Source: Typha latifolia (taxonomy: Eukaryota; Streptophyta; Magnoliopsida; Poales; Typhaceae). From it: a stretch of DNA of 64,000 bases. This document shows, one piece after another, positions 22,401-35,100 of this stretch (its first letter is position 1; every line of letters starts with the position of its first letter). Under the pieces are notes generated by a model that was not told the DNA's origin, ran no database searches, and worked only from the letters and a program-made list of their open reading frames with translations. The position numbers and the translations under genes were made by a program. Where the stretch lies: assembly GCA_019914945.1 (NCBI GenBank), contig CM034112.1, forward strand, positions 7,842,501 to 7,906,500, in the 5' to 3' direction.

Positions 22401-24838
22401 CAAAAGTTCCGACTCATGGAAGAGAAGTCCAAAGAAAAACAATTCCTTTCTTCAGAATCTGGTTCAAATTGCACAACCTCGAGGTTGCAAAGACTGCTGT
22501 GGGCTCTGTTGCAGCTGCTGTATCTGGCATTTCAAAGCCCCTATTTGGTTTCTTCATCATGACTATTGGAGTATCATACTACAGGCAAGATGCAAGGAGC
22601 AGAGTAGGGAGGTATTCTATGATCTTTTGCCTAGTTGGACTGATTATGTTAGTCAGTCACACCTTGCAACATTATCTCTATGGTCTGGTCGGTGAAATGG
22701 CCATGAAAAGCCTACGGGAGGCTCTCTTTTCAGGTAATATCTGACCTTCAATAAATGTCACTTCTTTGACTGTTCGCAATAACTTCTAGCAGCCAATCTA
22801 AATAAACCTTTATGACACAACTATATAAGATTTAACCTAACTAAAACAAATTGTATGCCTGCTTTACCGAGTTTTAGAAAATTAGTTGCTTATTGATCTG
22901 GCTTTCATTGATATGATTCACAATTATTCCTCATCCACCAGTAAGTACCTGGTGCCTCACAGTCTCACACAAAGTGTGGCTAGTTAGCTTAAGCAGGCTA
23001 ACAGCCTAGGTATCATGCTAAAGTCAATTTTTGCATTCTTTCCAAGGTGTCAAAATAGCAGATAGCTCCCCTTGAAAATTGAGAAATTAATAATTATTTT
23101 TAAGGGCGATCATTGAGCTGCTGCTGTAAGGGAAACTTGACAATATTTTCATATATTATGCTGAAAAAATAGCTCTTCATTTAAATTACCGTCAGGCATC
23201 TCATTATTCTCATCTCTATTTCCTTTCACTAGCATTTCTGAGATTTTATTATTTATTATCCTATGGAACAAGAAAACAAGCATGCTACAAGACATTTATA
23301 TAGAAAAAATCCGCTACCAAAAAAATGTGCATGACTAGAATAATTTTACTTGTCAAATTTCAGTGGTTCTTCAAAATGAAGTTGGTTGGTTTGAAAAACC
23401 TAAGAATGGCGTGGGCTTCCTTACGTCACATATAGTCGGTGATACTTCAATGGTCAAGATAATTATATCTGATAGAATGTCTGTTATCGTCCAGTGTGTT
23501 TCTTCCATTCTAATAGCAACCACTGTGAGTATGATTGTTAACTGGAGAATGGGTCTAGTAGCATGGGCAGTTATGCCATGCCACTTCATTGGCGGTCTAA
23601 TACAAGCCAAATCAGCCAAAGGATTCTCACGTGACTCTACTGTTGCTCACCAAGAACTTGTTTCGCTTGCATCAGAAGCATCAAGTAATATCAGAACTGT
23701 GCATTCTTTCGTTTACGAAGAGCAGTTACTCAACAAAGCCAAGCTATCCTTAAGAGCACCGATGAGGATTAGCAGGACGGAGAGTATCAAATATGGAATG
23801 ATTCAAGGGGTATCTCTTTGCTTGTGGAATATTGCACATGCTGTCGCATTGTGGTACACTACTGTTTTGGTTGATAAGAATCAAGCAACCTTTGAGAACG
23901 GAATACGATCATATCAGATATTCTCACTCACTGTTCCCTCAATTACAGAATTATGGACTTTGATTCCAACAGTTATTTCTGCCATCAGCATACTGACCCC
24001 AGCCTTCCAGATACTAGATAGGGAAACACTAATTGTGCCAGATGTACCAGAATCTATGATGCTAGACAGAATTTCAGGAAGAATTGAATTCGAAGAAGTC
24101 AGTTTCAACTATCCATCAAGGCCACAAGTGACTATATTGGAAAGTTTGAATTTATCTATTGAAGATGGACAAAGGGTGGCACTTGTTGGCCCTAGTGGTG
24201 CAGGGAAATCCTCTATTTTGGCGCTTCTGTTAAGGTTTTATGATCCATATAAAGGAAGGATCTTAATTGACGGGAAAAACATAAGGGAATACAATCTTAG
24301 ATGGTTAAGAAAGCAGATAGGATTGGTCCAGCAAGAACCGATCCTTTTTACTTCCTCGATTAGAGACAATATCTGCTATGGCAAAGAGAGAGCATCAGAA
24401 ACAGAAATAGTCGAAGCCTCGATGAAAGCAAACATCCATGAATTCATCAGCAACTTACCAAAAGGTTATGACACTATGGTGGGCGAGAAGGGATGCCAAC
24501 TTTCTGGAGGACAAAAGCAGAGAATAGCCATTGCAAGGACTTTACTGAAGAGGCCTGTAATTTTGCTTCTAGATGAAGCAACTAGTGCACTGGATGGGGA
24601 ATCTGAAAGAGTGGTCATGAATACTTTGGGGTCTAATGAATGGAGGCAAGGTGGGCCATTGAGCAAAACCACCAAAATTATAGTTGCCCATAGGCTTTCT
24701 ACAGTTGCCAATTCAGATATGATTGTGGTTATGGACAAAGGTAAGGTGGTTGAGATGGGTATCCATGCAACCTTAATTAAGGAAAATGAAGGTGCTTACT
24801 CCAAATTGTTCCATAGTCAAACCAAGATGAAAGATTAA
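16449..24838 (+). CDS. ABCB: Full-size ABC transporter, B family (MDR/P-glycoprotein type)
   Basis: Ten exons with GT..AG borders: 16449-16697, 17559-17613, 18881-19056, 19229-19429, 19631-19890, 19977-20290, 20571-20794, 21849-22201, 22300-22733, 23364-24838. The joined CDS is 3,741 nt, 1,246 residues, the usual length for a full-size ABCB. I chose the ATG at 16449 (ACCATGG context); an in-frame ATG at 16422 in weaker context would add nine residues. Order is TMD1 (about 35-340), NBD1, linker, TMD2 (about 680-950), NBD2. NBD1 has Walker [10 protein letters not shown] near 396, signature LSGGQKQ near 501 and Walker [13 protein letters not shown] near 521. NBD2 has GPSGAGKSS near 1031, LSGGQKQ near 1135 and [12 protein letters not shown] near 1155. 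Both sites keep the catalytic glutamate, so it should be an ATP-driven exporter of the plasma or another membrane. The substrate cannot be told from sequence: the family includes auxin, alkaloid and xenobiotic exporters, and I cannot place it with a named subgroup. No frameshift or lost exon is seen. Confidence 0.93.
16698..18880 (+). other. ABCB introns 1 and 2
   Basis: Introns of 861 and 1,267 bases around the 55-base exon 2 (17559-17613). Both are AT-rich, with a polypyrimidine tract before exon 2 (17518-17530). I see no nested gene or clear mobile element. Confidence 0.6.
20795..21848 (+). other. ABCB intron 7
   Basis: A 1,054-base intron between exons 7 and 8. The open frames at 21056-21247 and 21599-21781 have no family signature and no splice support. 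The exons on both sides join in phase (TE then LGERG), so no exon is needed here. Intron 9 (22734-23363) likewise shows nothing. Confidence 0.6.
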
Positions 24839-25408
24839 CTGATGCACAAAGTCACACTGTATTTAGAAAATAGGAGAAAATATCTCGCTATCTGATTAGA
24901 AGTATCATAAATTACACAAGAGTATAAGTGTATTAAGTAACTTTTCTTTTTTTTTTTGCAAAATTTACTACATATACACAATTTCTATCCAAATATTTAT
25001 GGCAAATTGCTTAATGTTCCTAGCTTGGTTGTTCCTAACATGAATACCTTCTTATTGGATATATATAATGGTCAACAATATTAATTGCATGCGCCACAAT
25101 CTAACTGCCCAACATCAATGTCAAAGTGTTATAAAAGTATTTCACTTTCACAATGCATCTATTTTCATAATATATTCTTTTTTCCTTTCTGTTTAACTAG
25201 TGAGACTCTAACGTTATAAAACAAACAAAAAACCATACAAACACCAATATTTTGAAAGGCGGCCTCGGCTAACATGCGGTCACCCCACAGCTTAGTACCT
25301 AGGTAGAAGGTGAGTGACAAGGCTGTCTAACATTTTAATATTAAAAAATAATAAATAAATAAAATACAAATATATATATTATATAATATACATTTATATT
25401 TAGTTATA

Positions 25409-25967
25409 TAGTTAAATATATTTTACCCCTTTGTACTTATGCTCAAAATCACTTTACCCCCGTACTTTAAAAAGTCTCATACAAGTCTTTGTACTTACAA
25501 CTATAGTTAGACTGTTGATTTTTCATCCAAATTAATGTAGCACGCCCAAAAAATTTTAAAAATTGAATGGAGGGCTGAATTCCTTCCATTTTTAATTTTC
25601 TATAGACAAAAATGCTCTTCTCATATATAAGCATTTCTTTCTCTTCAAAAATACCCACATACTTTTTCTCTTACTTTCTAGATCATACCAAATATATAGT
25701 AAATTTTATTAAACCTGGGTTTTTATGAAGTTTAATAGTTATAAATAAGACAAATATGGATTAGAAAAAAATCAGATAAAAAACCTATCTATTTTGCCTA
25801 ATAAACACGAAGGGGCATTTTGGTCATTTGGGCGCACCCTATTAACTTTGACAGAAAAATTGATGATTTCACTTTAATCGTAAGTATAGGGACTGGTTTA
25901 AAATTTTTTGAAGCACATGAGAGAAATAATTTTGGGCACAAATATAGGGGAGAAAAATATATTTAAC
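25409..25967. mobile_element. Mutator-type MITE with long inverted repeats and 11-bp TSD
   Basis: The left end (TTAAATATATTTTACCCC, from 25412) and the right end (its imperfect reverse complement, ending 25966) extend into arms of roughly 100 bases sharing ATTTTRCCCC, GTACTTA and TTGATTTTT blocks. The 11-mer ATTTAGTTATA occurs at 25398-25408 and again at 25968-25978, directly outside the element. A 9 to 11-bp duplication is the mark of Mutator-like transposition. The element is 559 bp and has no coding capacity. Confidence 0.65.
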
Positions 25968-26820
25968 ATTTAGTTATAATTAATATCGTATATACAAAAG
26001 ATTCAATAGTGCACCACACTCATCTAATTGTATGAGCAAATATTGAGGGGCTTCTTAGTAAATTCATATGTAAGAAAGGAGAAAATGGAGAAAGAAAAGA
26101 CAATGACAAGTAGAGAACATTTGGCATGTGGACAGCCCTTGTACTTGGGGCAGTAAAATCACCTCCCCACTAACACGTCCTCTAATCCAAGCTCGCTTTG
26201 TCAACCCTTAACCTCTATATTACCCTAGTTACCCCTTGTTTTCCCTTCCATCTTCACACGATCCTAGTCAGGATTCTCCTCTCCATTCTTCCTTCTCCTC
26301 CAATTTCTCCCCCAAAACTCCATGCTTTCCTCCATGCCGTTTGTCTCGTTTTCGCTCCCCCATCAAGTTCGATCTCCTATTCCTCCCCCTCCACCCCGTT
26401 GTCCTCATCCCAATCCACTTTAGGGTTTGTCGTCATCCACGTCCCATCCAAAGCTCCGGCCCCCTTTTGCCGGAGGCAATTTACTTAGCAAGGTGGCTGA
26501 TGCGCCACCCCGCCACATCCGCCATTAAAAACGCTAACAAACACTCACTGAAGAGATTACCTAGAATGTTCATACAAAATCACCATATTAGCTATAACCC
26601 TAAGCTCCCATTACAAAACCAAAGATAACTAGCTGAGGTACAGAGCATATAAAAGATAACATTGTCATATTTACCCAACAAACCAGAAAAGAAACTAAGC
26701 CATAACCCTATCAAATTAGCAGATAAAAACTAAGCCATATCCCTCAAGTGATCAATAATCCTAATATAAACAAAAGAGCATTTTTTGCAATATTGTTAAA
26801 ACAATTAATTTCATTTTGAT
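25968..26820. other. Intergenic DNA with a C/T-rich gene-leader-like patch
   Basis: From about 26160 to 26480 the plus strand is unusually rich in C and T (CCTCC and CCTTC runs) with two overlapping open frames of 96 and 130 codons. Composition resembles a plant 5' leader, but the codons show no family signature and no initiation site stands out. The remainder is AT-rich without features. Confidence 0.3.
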
Positions 26821-28650
26821 ATGTCAATATTTTTGGATAAGAAAACTATTGTGAACAGTGTGGAAAATTTGCTCGTTCATGTCACATTTGCTACCTCTTC
26901 AGACTGCAAATGGATCTCTTCTTCCCATTTGTCAGTCTGGATCTTTTACCACTACCTTAAGCATTTTGGTCGTCTACTTTACCTCATGTCTTGCATGTTT
27001 GATCTAAGCATGAATCTTCTCTCGATTAGTAGCATTTGTGATTTTGGTTATCATGTCTTATTTACAGCGACCTTTTGTGTGATACATGATCTAGTACTAG
27101 CTAGGAGATTGGAATTGGTTGTAGAGCTGGTAGCCTTTATCATATCTCTGTTCTTCATCTACCTATCTCACTTATTTCCTATATTGTTGGTAATACTCTC
27201 TCTCCTACTGATTTGTGGCATCGTAGGTTAGGATCTTGTCTTAAAGGTCTTTTCCATTCTAGAGCCTTAGGACAAGATTCTTTTGGTTTTAGTTCTATGC
27301 TGATTATGTAAGTTATAAGTTAGCCAAACCATCAGCTCTTCCTTTTTCTTCAAGTAATAGTAAAAGATTAAAAGCAGTTTATCTTTTGATTTTGTTCATT
27401 TTGATATATGGGGTTCCACACCTTTATCTTCCAGATGTATATATTTGTATTATGCAAGTTTCATTCATGACTTCTTTAGATATACTTGGGTTTATCTCAT
27501 TCGTCATCGCAATGAAATTTCCTCAAGTTTATCAAATTTTTAAACTTTTGATTCACACTCAGTTTCACAAACATATTAAGGTTTCATATTTGATTGTGTT
27601 CAAGAGTACACCTCAATTGCTATGCTTTCCGTTCTCCATTCTCACAGCACCATTTTTCAATAGTCTTGTCCCTACACTCACGAGCAAAATAATGTAGCAA
27701 AATGAAAATATCTTCATATCTTAGAGACTACGTGTGATCTCATTCTGGGCAGAAGCTTTTGACTTTTGTTAATCTTATCGATCTCATGCCTTATTAACAA
27801 TATCATCTCATGCCTTCTCTCCTACGAGATTGTTCTCCTCATGATATTCTTTTTTCCGTTAAACCATATTATAGTTTTTTTTTTCTTTTGGTTGTGTTTT
27901 TGGATGTATTTGCTTTGTTGTGCTACCTGCTCAAGTGTATGACAAGTTGTGAGCTTGATATGTGTGATGTGTTCTTCTTGGTTATAGTTTTTATAGTTCT
28001 AAACATAGGTTATTGATGCTATGATCCTTTGACTCATCGAATGTGGATTATTCGTCATGTCTCTTTTCTAAAGGATATTCATTATTACTCATGAGTATAA
28101 TGACCTCACTTTTCTTGAGCTTCCATCTTCTACATCCTTTCCTCGAAAACCTCTTAATACGGTGCCCACTTCATATTTTCTTGAGGATCCTCTTGTTAGA
28201 TGTCCTACTGATTCTCTCATTTGTTGTCCTATCACTCAAGTGTACTCTCAACGGGTTATTCATATACCTCCTTCATCTTCTTCTCCTCCTAATCCTCTTG
28301 TTTCATCTTCAGAGCCACCTCCTGCACCTCCTCTTGCAAGTCCTATGGGTCCTTATCTATCTCAGTGTGAGTATTGGTTCTCCTCAGTGATACGAGTTTA
28401 TTAATGTCGGATACTATTCTTTTGAGTTTCACACATTTCTGATAGCTCTCCCCGTAGATCATGAGCCTAGTTCTTGCAAGGAGATTGTTGTCCATCCTGA
28501 GTAGCAACATGCAATGAATAAAGAGTTGTAAGCTTTTGCATGCACTCAGAGATGGGATATTGTTCCTCTACCAAGTGGCATTGGACCTATCGGCTATAAA
28601 TAGGTTTACAAAATCAAGAGGCAATCTGATAAATCTATTGAGCAATATAT
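26821..28650 (+). pseudogene. Truncated Ty1/copia polyprotein remnant (pre-integrase, integrase, start of RT)
   Basis: Reading across frame breaks on the plus strand gives the copia order. A pre-integrase LWHRRLG motif sits at about 27212-27232. A LAKPSALPF block and an FDLIHFDIWG-like integrase start follow near 27320-27410, then integrase text to about 28080. A proline/serine-rich linker lies at about 28150-28350, and the RT entry (WDIVPLPSGIGPIGYK, about 28550-28600) runs to about 28640. Many stops and frameshifts make it inactive. No LTRs or primer-binding site were found and the sequence ends abruptly near 28650, so both ends are lost. It lies between the ABCB gene and the 3' end of the ZUP1-like gene. 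Confidence 0.75.
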
Positions 28651-29131
28651 ACTCTTATGTTGTACCTGAGGGATAACCTACCCTAACCATACATGTATTT
28701 ATACTTATTCTCAATGAGAAAAGATCAGAGTTTTCTCCATTCGTCACAGTATGTAAAGTTTTCTTTTGCAAATGCATTTGCAATGCATGATTTACTAAAG
28801 TATATATACTTATATATTTAGAATGCCTCCTGATTCTAAAGTTTAGCACCAGTCCTTTTTCCAGAAAATGAGGTATGTATTGCAATTTCATGAACTTTAC
28901 TTTTCTATTTTTACTTTATTCTCCTGACATATGGAAAATACTGAAGGATCATGTACATGGACAAAGTGTATTTCTAGTGTAATTTTACTTGGTCAGATAC
29001 TAGAAGTAACTATCAAATAGTTCTAAATCATAGTAGAAAAAAAGAGTTAATCCTCATAATGACAAATGTATTATTTCAGCTCAGAGAACTTTGCAAACCT
29101 CATATGAATTTCATCTACTCTTTTAGAAGAC
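28651..29131. other. 3' flank of the ZUP1-like gene
   Basis: The copia remnant ends about 480 bases beyond the ZUP1-like stop codon, so this interval should hold its 3' UTR and polyadenylation site. It is AT-rich; I see no second gene and cannot fix the poly(A) site. Confidence 0.4.
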
Positions 29132-32100
29132 TTAGAACTTCACTAGTATACTATCAATAGTCTTGAGCTGCTCCATCTCTTCTGCATCTGCAATCCCAGG
29201 ATCCACATAACATAACTAGAACCAAAAAGAATATGTCAGATACTGTATAAAATAAGATAACTTTTCTTGCTAGAATGCTGCAGAGCAACATCAATGTGAC
29301 CTGATATTGGGGCTTTTTCAGTGTGTGAACACCTCTTTTTATCATCTTCTGCCATCCTTTGTTGTCCCCAAGGGACCTTTCCAAAGCTGTTGTTCTCTGT
29401 ACACATGGAAGAAATCATAGTAACTGTAAGTAGAAGCAACAGTCACAGACGAAGAAATAACCAGTGTTCACTGTGTTATCCCACAAAATGTAGAACTTAA
29501 AATCTATCATTAACAGATTCTTTCTTTTCAGTTCCTATCATAAGATGGCGAAGAGTTCTTCTGAGTTTGGAAGTAACAGATCATTTACCATGACAAAAGA
29601 GCTATAGAGAACGAAAATGCACTGAGGACTGAATGACATGTCTCTGGTGAACTGGATAGAATGAATACAGCTATATTCAACAGAAAATGTAATTCATCTT
29701 CCAAGCTTTATATTCATGGCTTTCATGCAATTATTCACAAATCCATGGACATCTTTGCACATACTAATGAAAGGGATTTCACTCTATTACATGTTTGATT
29801 CATAGTTTACTGCTCAAGTCACAATCCACTTCAACTAGATTGTGACTTAACCTCATGATACACTCATTGCTTTATGACAGGCAGCCTTCAGGGGCTGTGG
29901 CACACTTCTCGGATGCCTCAGGAGCATGTGCAATGTGGTGTCATGGGCAAGAAAATCTTTGATTCAGCTTCTTACAATGGAGATAAATGCTCTAAATTCT
30001 GGTGTTATACTTTTACGACATATGAATCTAATTATAAGGATAAAGTCAAATGATTCAGAATCCTGCTTCTCACCTTGGTGTGACATGTTGCAGTATTCAG
30101 TTCTTGCAACACCTTCAGATAGCAGTCATATGCATGAAGTAAATGTAGAAGAGAGGAGAATATTGAAAAGGATAAGTCGTTTCACTAAGAAAGATAGGAC
30201 AAGTGGTTATACTTGTGACATTGACGATAAGATGATTCAGAAAAATCCTTCAGACCATATAATGTCCTAGTAAGGAAGCCACTAAGTTCAAGTGAGAGGC
30301 AGAATACCAAAAAAGAGTTGGCTAGAAATAGAATTAACAGCCTTTTTCTTAAGAGAGAATTTCGCAATATAAAGCAGAATGGAGCAAGACAATTCATGTA
30401 GCTTACTTAACAAAAAGTGTCATAGCAACAATAAGAAAAGTCCTATTTCACTGGGGTAGTACTTGAAACCCTTTTTCTCTGATTAGCTATATTAAGTAAT
30501 ATCATTCAACAATAAGAGGGTGACCATATCTTTTCTCACTATATGCTAATTATATTTTGTTCTTTCTCATTATTTACCATACCTTCAAATTCTCTATTTC
30601 CACTTAGTCAATGTCCTACATACTGACACAAACAAATAGTTCAATTTATCTGTGTATGCAAGAGGGAGGTACATTTTGGTAAATTGGAAATTGACCTGGT
30701 GGAATCAATAACCTTGAAGGGCAATCTGACCTTTAGTATAAACTGGTCTAAGAAACAAGATGGGAAATGGTTGATAGATCACAGCTTCACATCTTACAGA
30801 ATGAAGCTTTTAGCTTGAAATGGATAGTATTATGTGTAAACTCTAGTAGTGTTAGGTTAACGGTTTCAGTTGCACTGTTGAACCATAATAATACCTGGTA
30901 TTTGACTACCCTGGTTTGGTCCTGATTTTGCACAGTAGACAGACACATCTTTTAACCACAGAAACCTTCAAATATAAAAATAAGTTGCAGTGGTTTGAAT
31001 AGCATATTAAGCTTCATACAACCAAAGGGAGGGAAACCGCCAATATATAAGTATGAATACCATGAAATGCAACTCAAATAAGAAAGGTTAATTGTAGCTT
31101 ACATGAGCAGGGTCTAAAACCAGAAGAAAGTATCGCTCCAGTGATCCTGGCTGTCCCTTTTGCATCTGAATTCCCACAATGGTTCTTGAATGACCATCAT
31201 GTTGAAAATATAAAGGCCTATATATGGAGAAGAATAACGAAGTCTTACATCATTAAAGTAAAATAAACTTTGAAGGGATTGTTAAGATATTCAATACTTA
31301 AACCAGTCTACATCAGAAAAAAAAAAAATTCACATGATTAGCACAGGTTAAATCATAAGAGATCATAGATGAACAAAGTGAACTCACATCTTCTCACTTA
31401 TAATAACACGCTGAGAACTACCCTGTCTACCAGAAGATTTATTCATAAAGTAGTTCCAGATCCAATCAATAAGGACCTGGTGACCACTTGCACTATTAGA
31501 ATTGTCACTGCTTGTCATTGTACACTTGGAAAAACAAGATGAATCATGATCCTTGGAACAAAGTACATCATGTGATGAAGGACCGACTTGAAGATCATCA
31601 TAATGCTGCAAAAACTTATCCAATGGCCCATAGAGCTGTTTAGTTATTCCTTTTCCTCTACTCTTCCCTATTTTTGATCCCTCTGACAATCCTGTACTAT
31701 CAAAATCTACAATCCTTGCTCGAAGCCCAAAAGAACGAAAAAGTGAAGCACATTCAGTGGTCCCAATCCATTTCTTGCAGCCATAAATTTTATGATGAAA
31801 TGAATTCGAGCCGATAATATCAAAACCTTTTCTCCAAGCAATCTCAAGCCACCTCTGAAGTGAAGGAATATCAGGAACAAATCCTGATCCGCCAAACATA
31901 ACATGTCTTGCTTCTTCTCTTTCACTCAATAAATAAGAACTCAACATCTGAATGTTTCTCCATCCACAGCCCCAGCCAGAATCTTCTGATTCAATACTCT
32001 GATAATGATCAACATGGCGTGATATTATACTTCTCGAGTATTCACCTTCTACATTCAAGCAGCTCCTCAACAAGGTCATAAGACCACCTTCTACTTTGTG

Positions 32101-35100
32101 GAAGGTGCTTCTAATTTGTAATCCAACTAAACAGGATACTTCTTGATCCAAGATCAGTCGATAACTAGGCAAACCTTTATTGGTGCTTGAATTAGAGGCT
32201 TCCAGAGTCCATCCAGCATTTACTGGTTCCCCATAATCCTTGGATATATCCTACAAATGAGCATACCAAGAAAAAATAAGAGTGATATTTTTGCACTACA
32301 TGGGTAATTTGAAATGCAAGCATAAAGAGAAATTCAATACTGACAGCAGTAGTAACATAATAACATGACTTACAAGATGTAGTTTGTCCAATGAAAGCAA
32401 ATCAAGACCAGTAAGCACATGACATTTTGCCAGTCATACACGAGAATATCAAACAAACAAAACATGTATGGTCTATGTATCCAGTCGAGTGTTCCATCAG
32501 ACCAACGGTCAATGATGCAGACATTTTCCTTACATGGTACAAGCATTTAACTATGATTCATCATGTTCTTTTTATTTGTCAAAAGTCAGAACTCTTAGAT
32601 ATTTTTATTAATGTTCAAGATGATGCCCATTACAACGTCTTGTGACAGGTTTTGACCTATCTCTATCCATTCCATGGAAGCATTTAATGGAGCAAATCTT
32701 GTTGAATCAGGATGTAGAGAGAGTGAGGATAGACTCTAAAAGAGAGCACTTTTACTGAATAAATTCCAAACTAAAGTTTTCAAATTTCCACTGTTATATA
32801 TTTACCACAAAAATAGCACCAAAAGGCAATCTTATTACATCCAACTATTCCTAAATTAACCTAATACTAGAGCTATCAAAATAAATGAGCAACTTAGGCT
32901 CAGCTCAGGTATGATTTGGCTCAAGCTCAGCTTGAATTGAGTTGACTAAAGCCATATCCAAAAAAAATAAGACATGAAATTAATTTTGAGCCGAGTCTAA
33001 GCGAGCCTACTTGGACAAAAAATAAGGCACAAAGTTAATTATGAGCCGAGATTGAGTCAGCGTCGGCTCGCTCAGGCTCAATTTGATAAGCTCGAATGTG
33101 TAGTTTATAATTCTTAAATTTGATTTAAGAGCTTGTCTCTCTCCCCACCCATCGACCGCCTTAAATGCAAATCTTTAAATAGGATCCACCACATCAAATG
33201 CAATTGCAAACTCACATCCACTTCTCTACACGTGTCCTACCACATTAAATGCAAAGTTTGTTCTTGATCTCTCCCTCCCTCTCTGTATCTGGACTGGTCC
33301 ACTGTACTGTTCTTCCCCCTTAGAACATCTCCAAGGGAGGGCTCTATATTTAAAGCCCAAATATAGATAGCCCGGTGCATTAGAGTGCATCGGGCTCTAT
33401 ATTTATTATTTAATTAATATAATATATATATTTATATATTATATTTAAATCACTTAATAAGTCCTCTTAATGTTATTACTTTTTAATAAAAATTATATGG
33501 TTAGAAAACTCTAATCGATATCTTTATAATAAGACTAATATTCAATAGTTTCAGAAATAATTTTAAATTACTATTTTTTTAATTAAAAGTATCAAAATTA
33601 TATTACACAAAATAAAAATAAAATATTTAAAATAACTTCAATAATTTAATATTAGACTCATTTTAAAAATCTCGATGAGAGCATTCTAATAGTACTATTT
33701 TTGTTAAAAATTGATTGACAAAACTAATTATATATTCAGTTTATTATTTAATAAAGGATACAGACATAATTTAAATTTTCAAATTTAATAGGGCAAAATT
33801 GGCATTTTTAAAAGTTAAATAGTATTGGAGCTGAGCTCAAAATTTTTAGATAGGGCTCTAAATTTGGAGCTCCATTGTAGTTGGATCCAAATTTGGAGCT
33901 CCATTTGGAGCCCGGTTGGAGCTCTACCAGGCTCCAAATTTGGAGTTTTGGAGCCCGGTTGGAGATGCTCTAATACTATGATAGTAGTATAGAACTTACG
34001 ATGAGAATCCAAAGCTTAGGCTTTTTAGCCATGGTGGACTCCATCTTTGGAGAAGAATCACTTAAGAATGTTGATCGGGGGCAAAAGCGACGGCCCATCT
34101 CCTCCTCTGTTTCCTATTTTTACTAAAAAGGCTCTTGTTTTTAAGACTATTGTAGAGATTGCAACTGACTATAGGTAGGAGTTGGTCTCGAGGAAGGATA
34201 CTGTGAAAGTAGTTGGGGTAGTGTAGAGCAATGCCATGAGAGAGACAATAGAGAGTAGATGGGAGATGAGAAAATTGTTTTTTTCTCTTTTCAGTTCCTT
34301 TTCTTAGGGTTATGGAGGGATGGTGGCAAGGAGGTGGCCAATCTTCAAATTCTTGATTAAAGAATTTGGCAAGCTGATGGTGCTTGTGTGAATTGCAACT
34401 ATGGGAGATCTTATTCCTAGTACTGTGTTAGTGTGTTCATTTGAACTAGTGCGTAAGGTTGTCAAAACAATCAAACCGGCCGCCACCTCCCTCTCTCTCC
34501 TTTTGTTCCTCTTTCCTCTCCTCTCTTCTCTCTCACTCTTTATCACCGACAAGCTTGTTTACAGCTTGAGCTTGAGAGTAAATGAGTGGAGCTTGTACAA
34601 TAGTTCAAGCTCGAATTTAATTTTGAGCCAAGCCTAGCTAGTCCAGGTCCACTCAAGCTCGACTAATTTACACCCCTTACCTAATACCAAACATAACCTG
34701 AGACAAATTTGAAATAGAACTTATATGTATGCAAACTCAATTTATAAAGAGCTGGAACTATGAATCATGGATATGGAATACGATGATACAGGTACACAAA
34801 TATGGCAAATTCTTAAAAAAAAAAAGGATACCGATATGACAATATCAAAGCACTGTAGACTAAAATAATTCTCCTACTATCCTATAATAATATACTTCTA
34901 ACATCAAAACATTTTATACCAACTCTATGGCTTATAATAACATATTCCTAACATCAAAACATTTTATAGAAACCCTAGCCTATCTAACATATTTCTCTTA
35001 TAACAGCCTTCAAGGAAAAAAAGAAGAAAAGAAACAAAAGCTTTTATGTCTGCCAAAGTGAAAGCAAAAAAGAAGAATGGAAAACATATTTCTTTCCTCG

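Noticed and set aside
26198..26628. Overlapping plus-strand frames of 96 and 130 codons as a possible gene
   Set aside because: Low-complexity Pro/Ser text from a C/T-rich tract in two frames at once, no domain, no downstream exon.
32370..32420. Possible extra ZUP1-like exon reading LDLLSLDKLHL with GTAAGT donor
   Set aside because: The frame meets a stop about 20 codons upstream and no acceptor AG lies at a usable place.
33317..33976. 3-bp TTA/TAA duplication for the nested GAGCATCTCC MITE (Harbinger-type)
   Set aside because: TTA on the left and TAA on the right are mirror images, not a direct repeat, so the superfamily stays unassigned.
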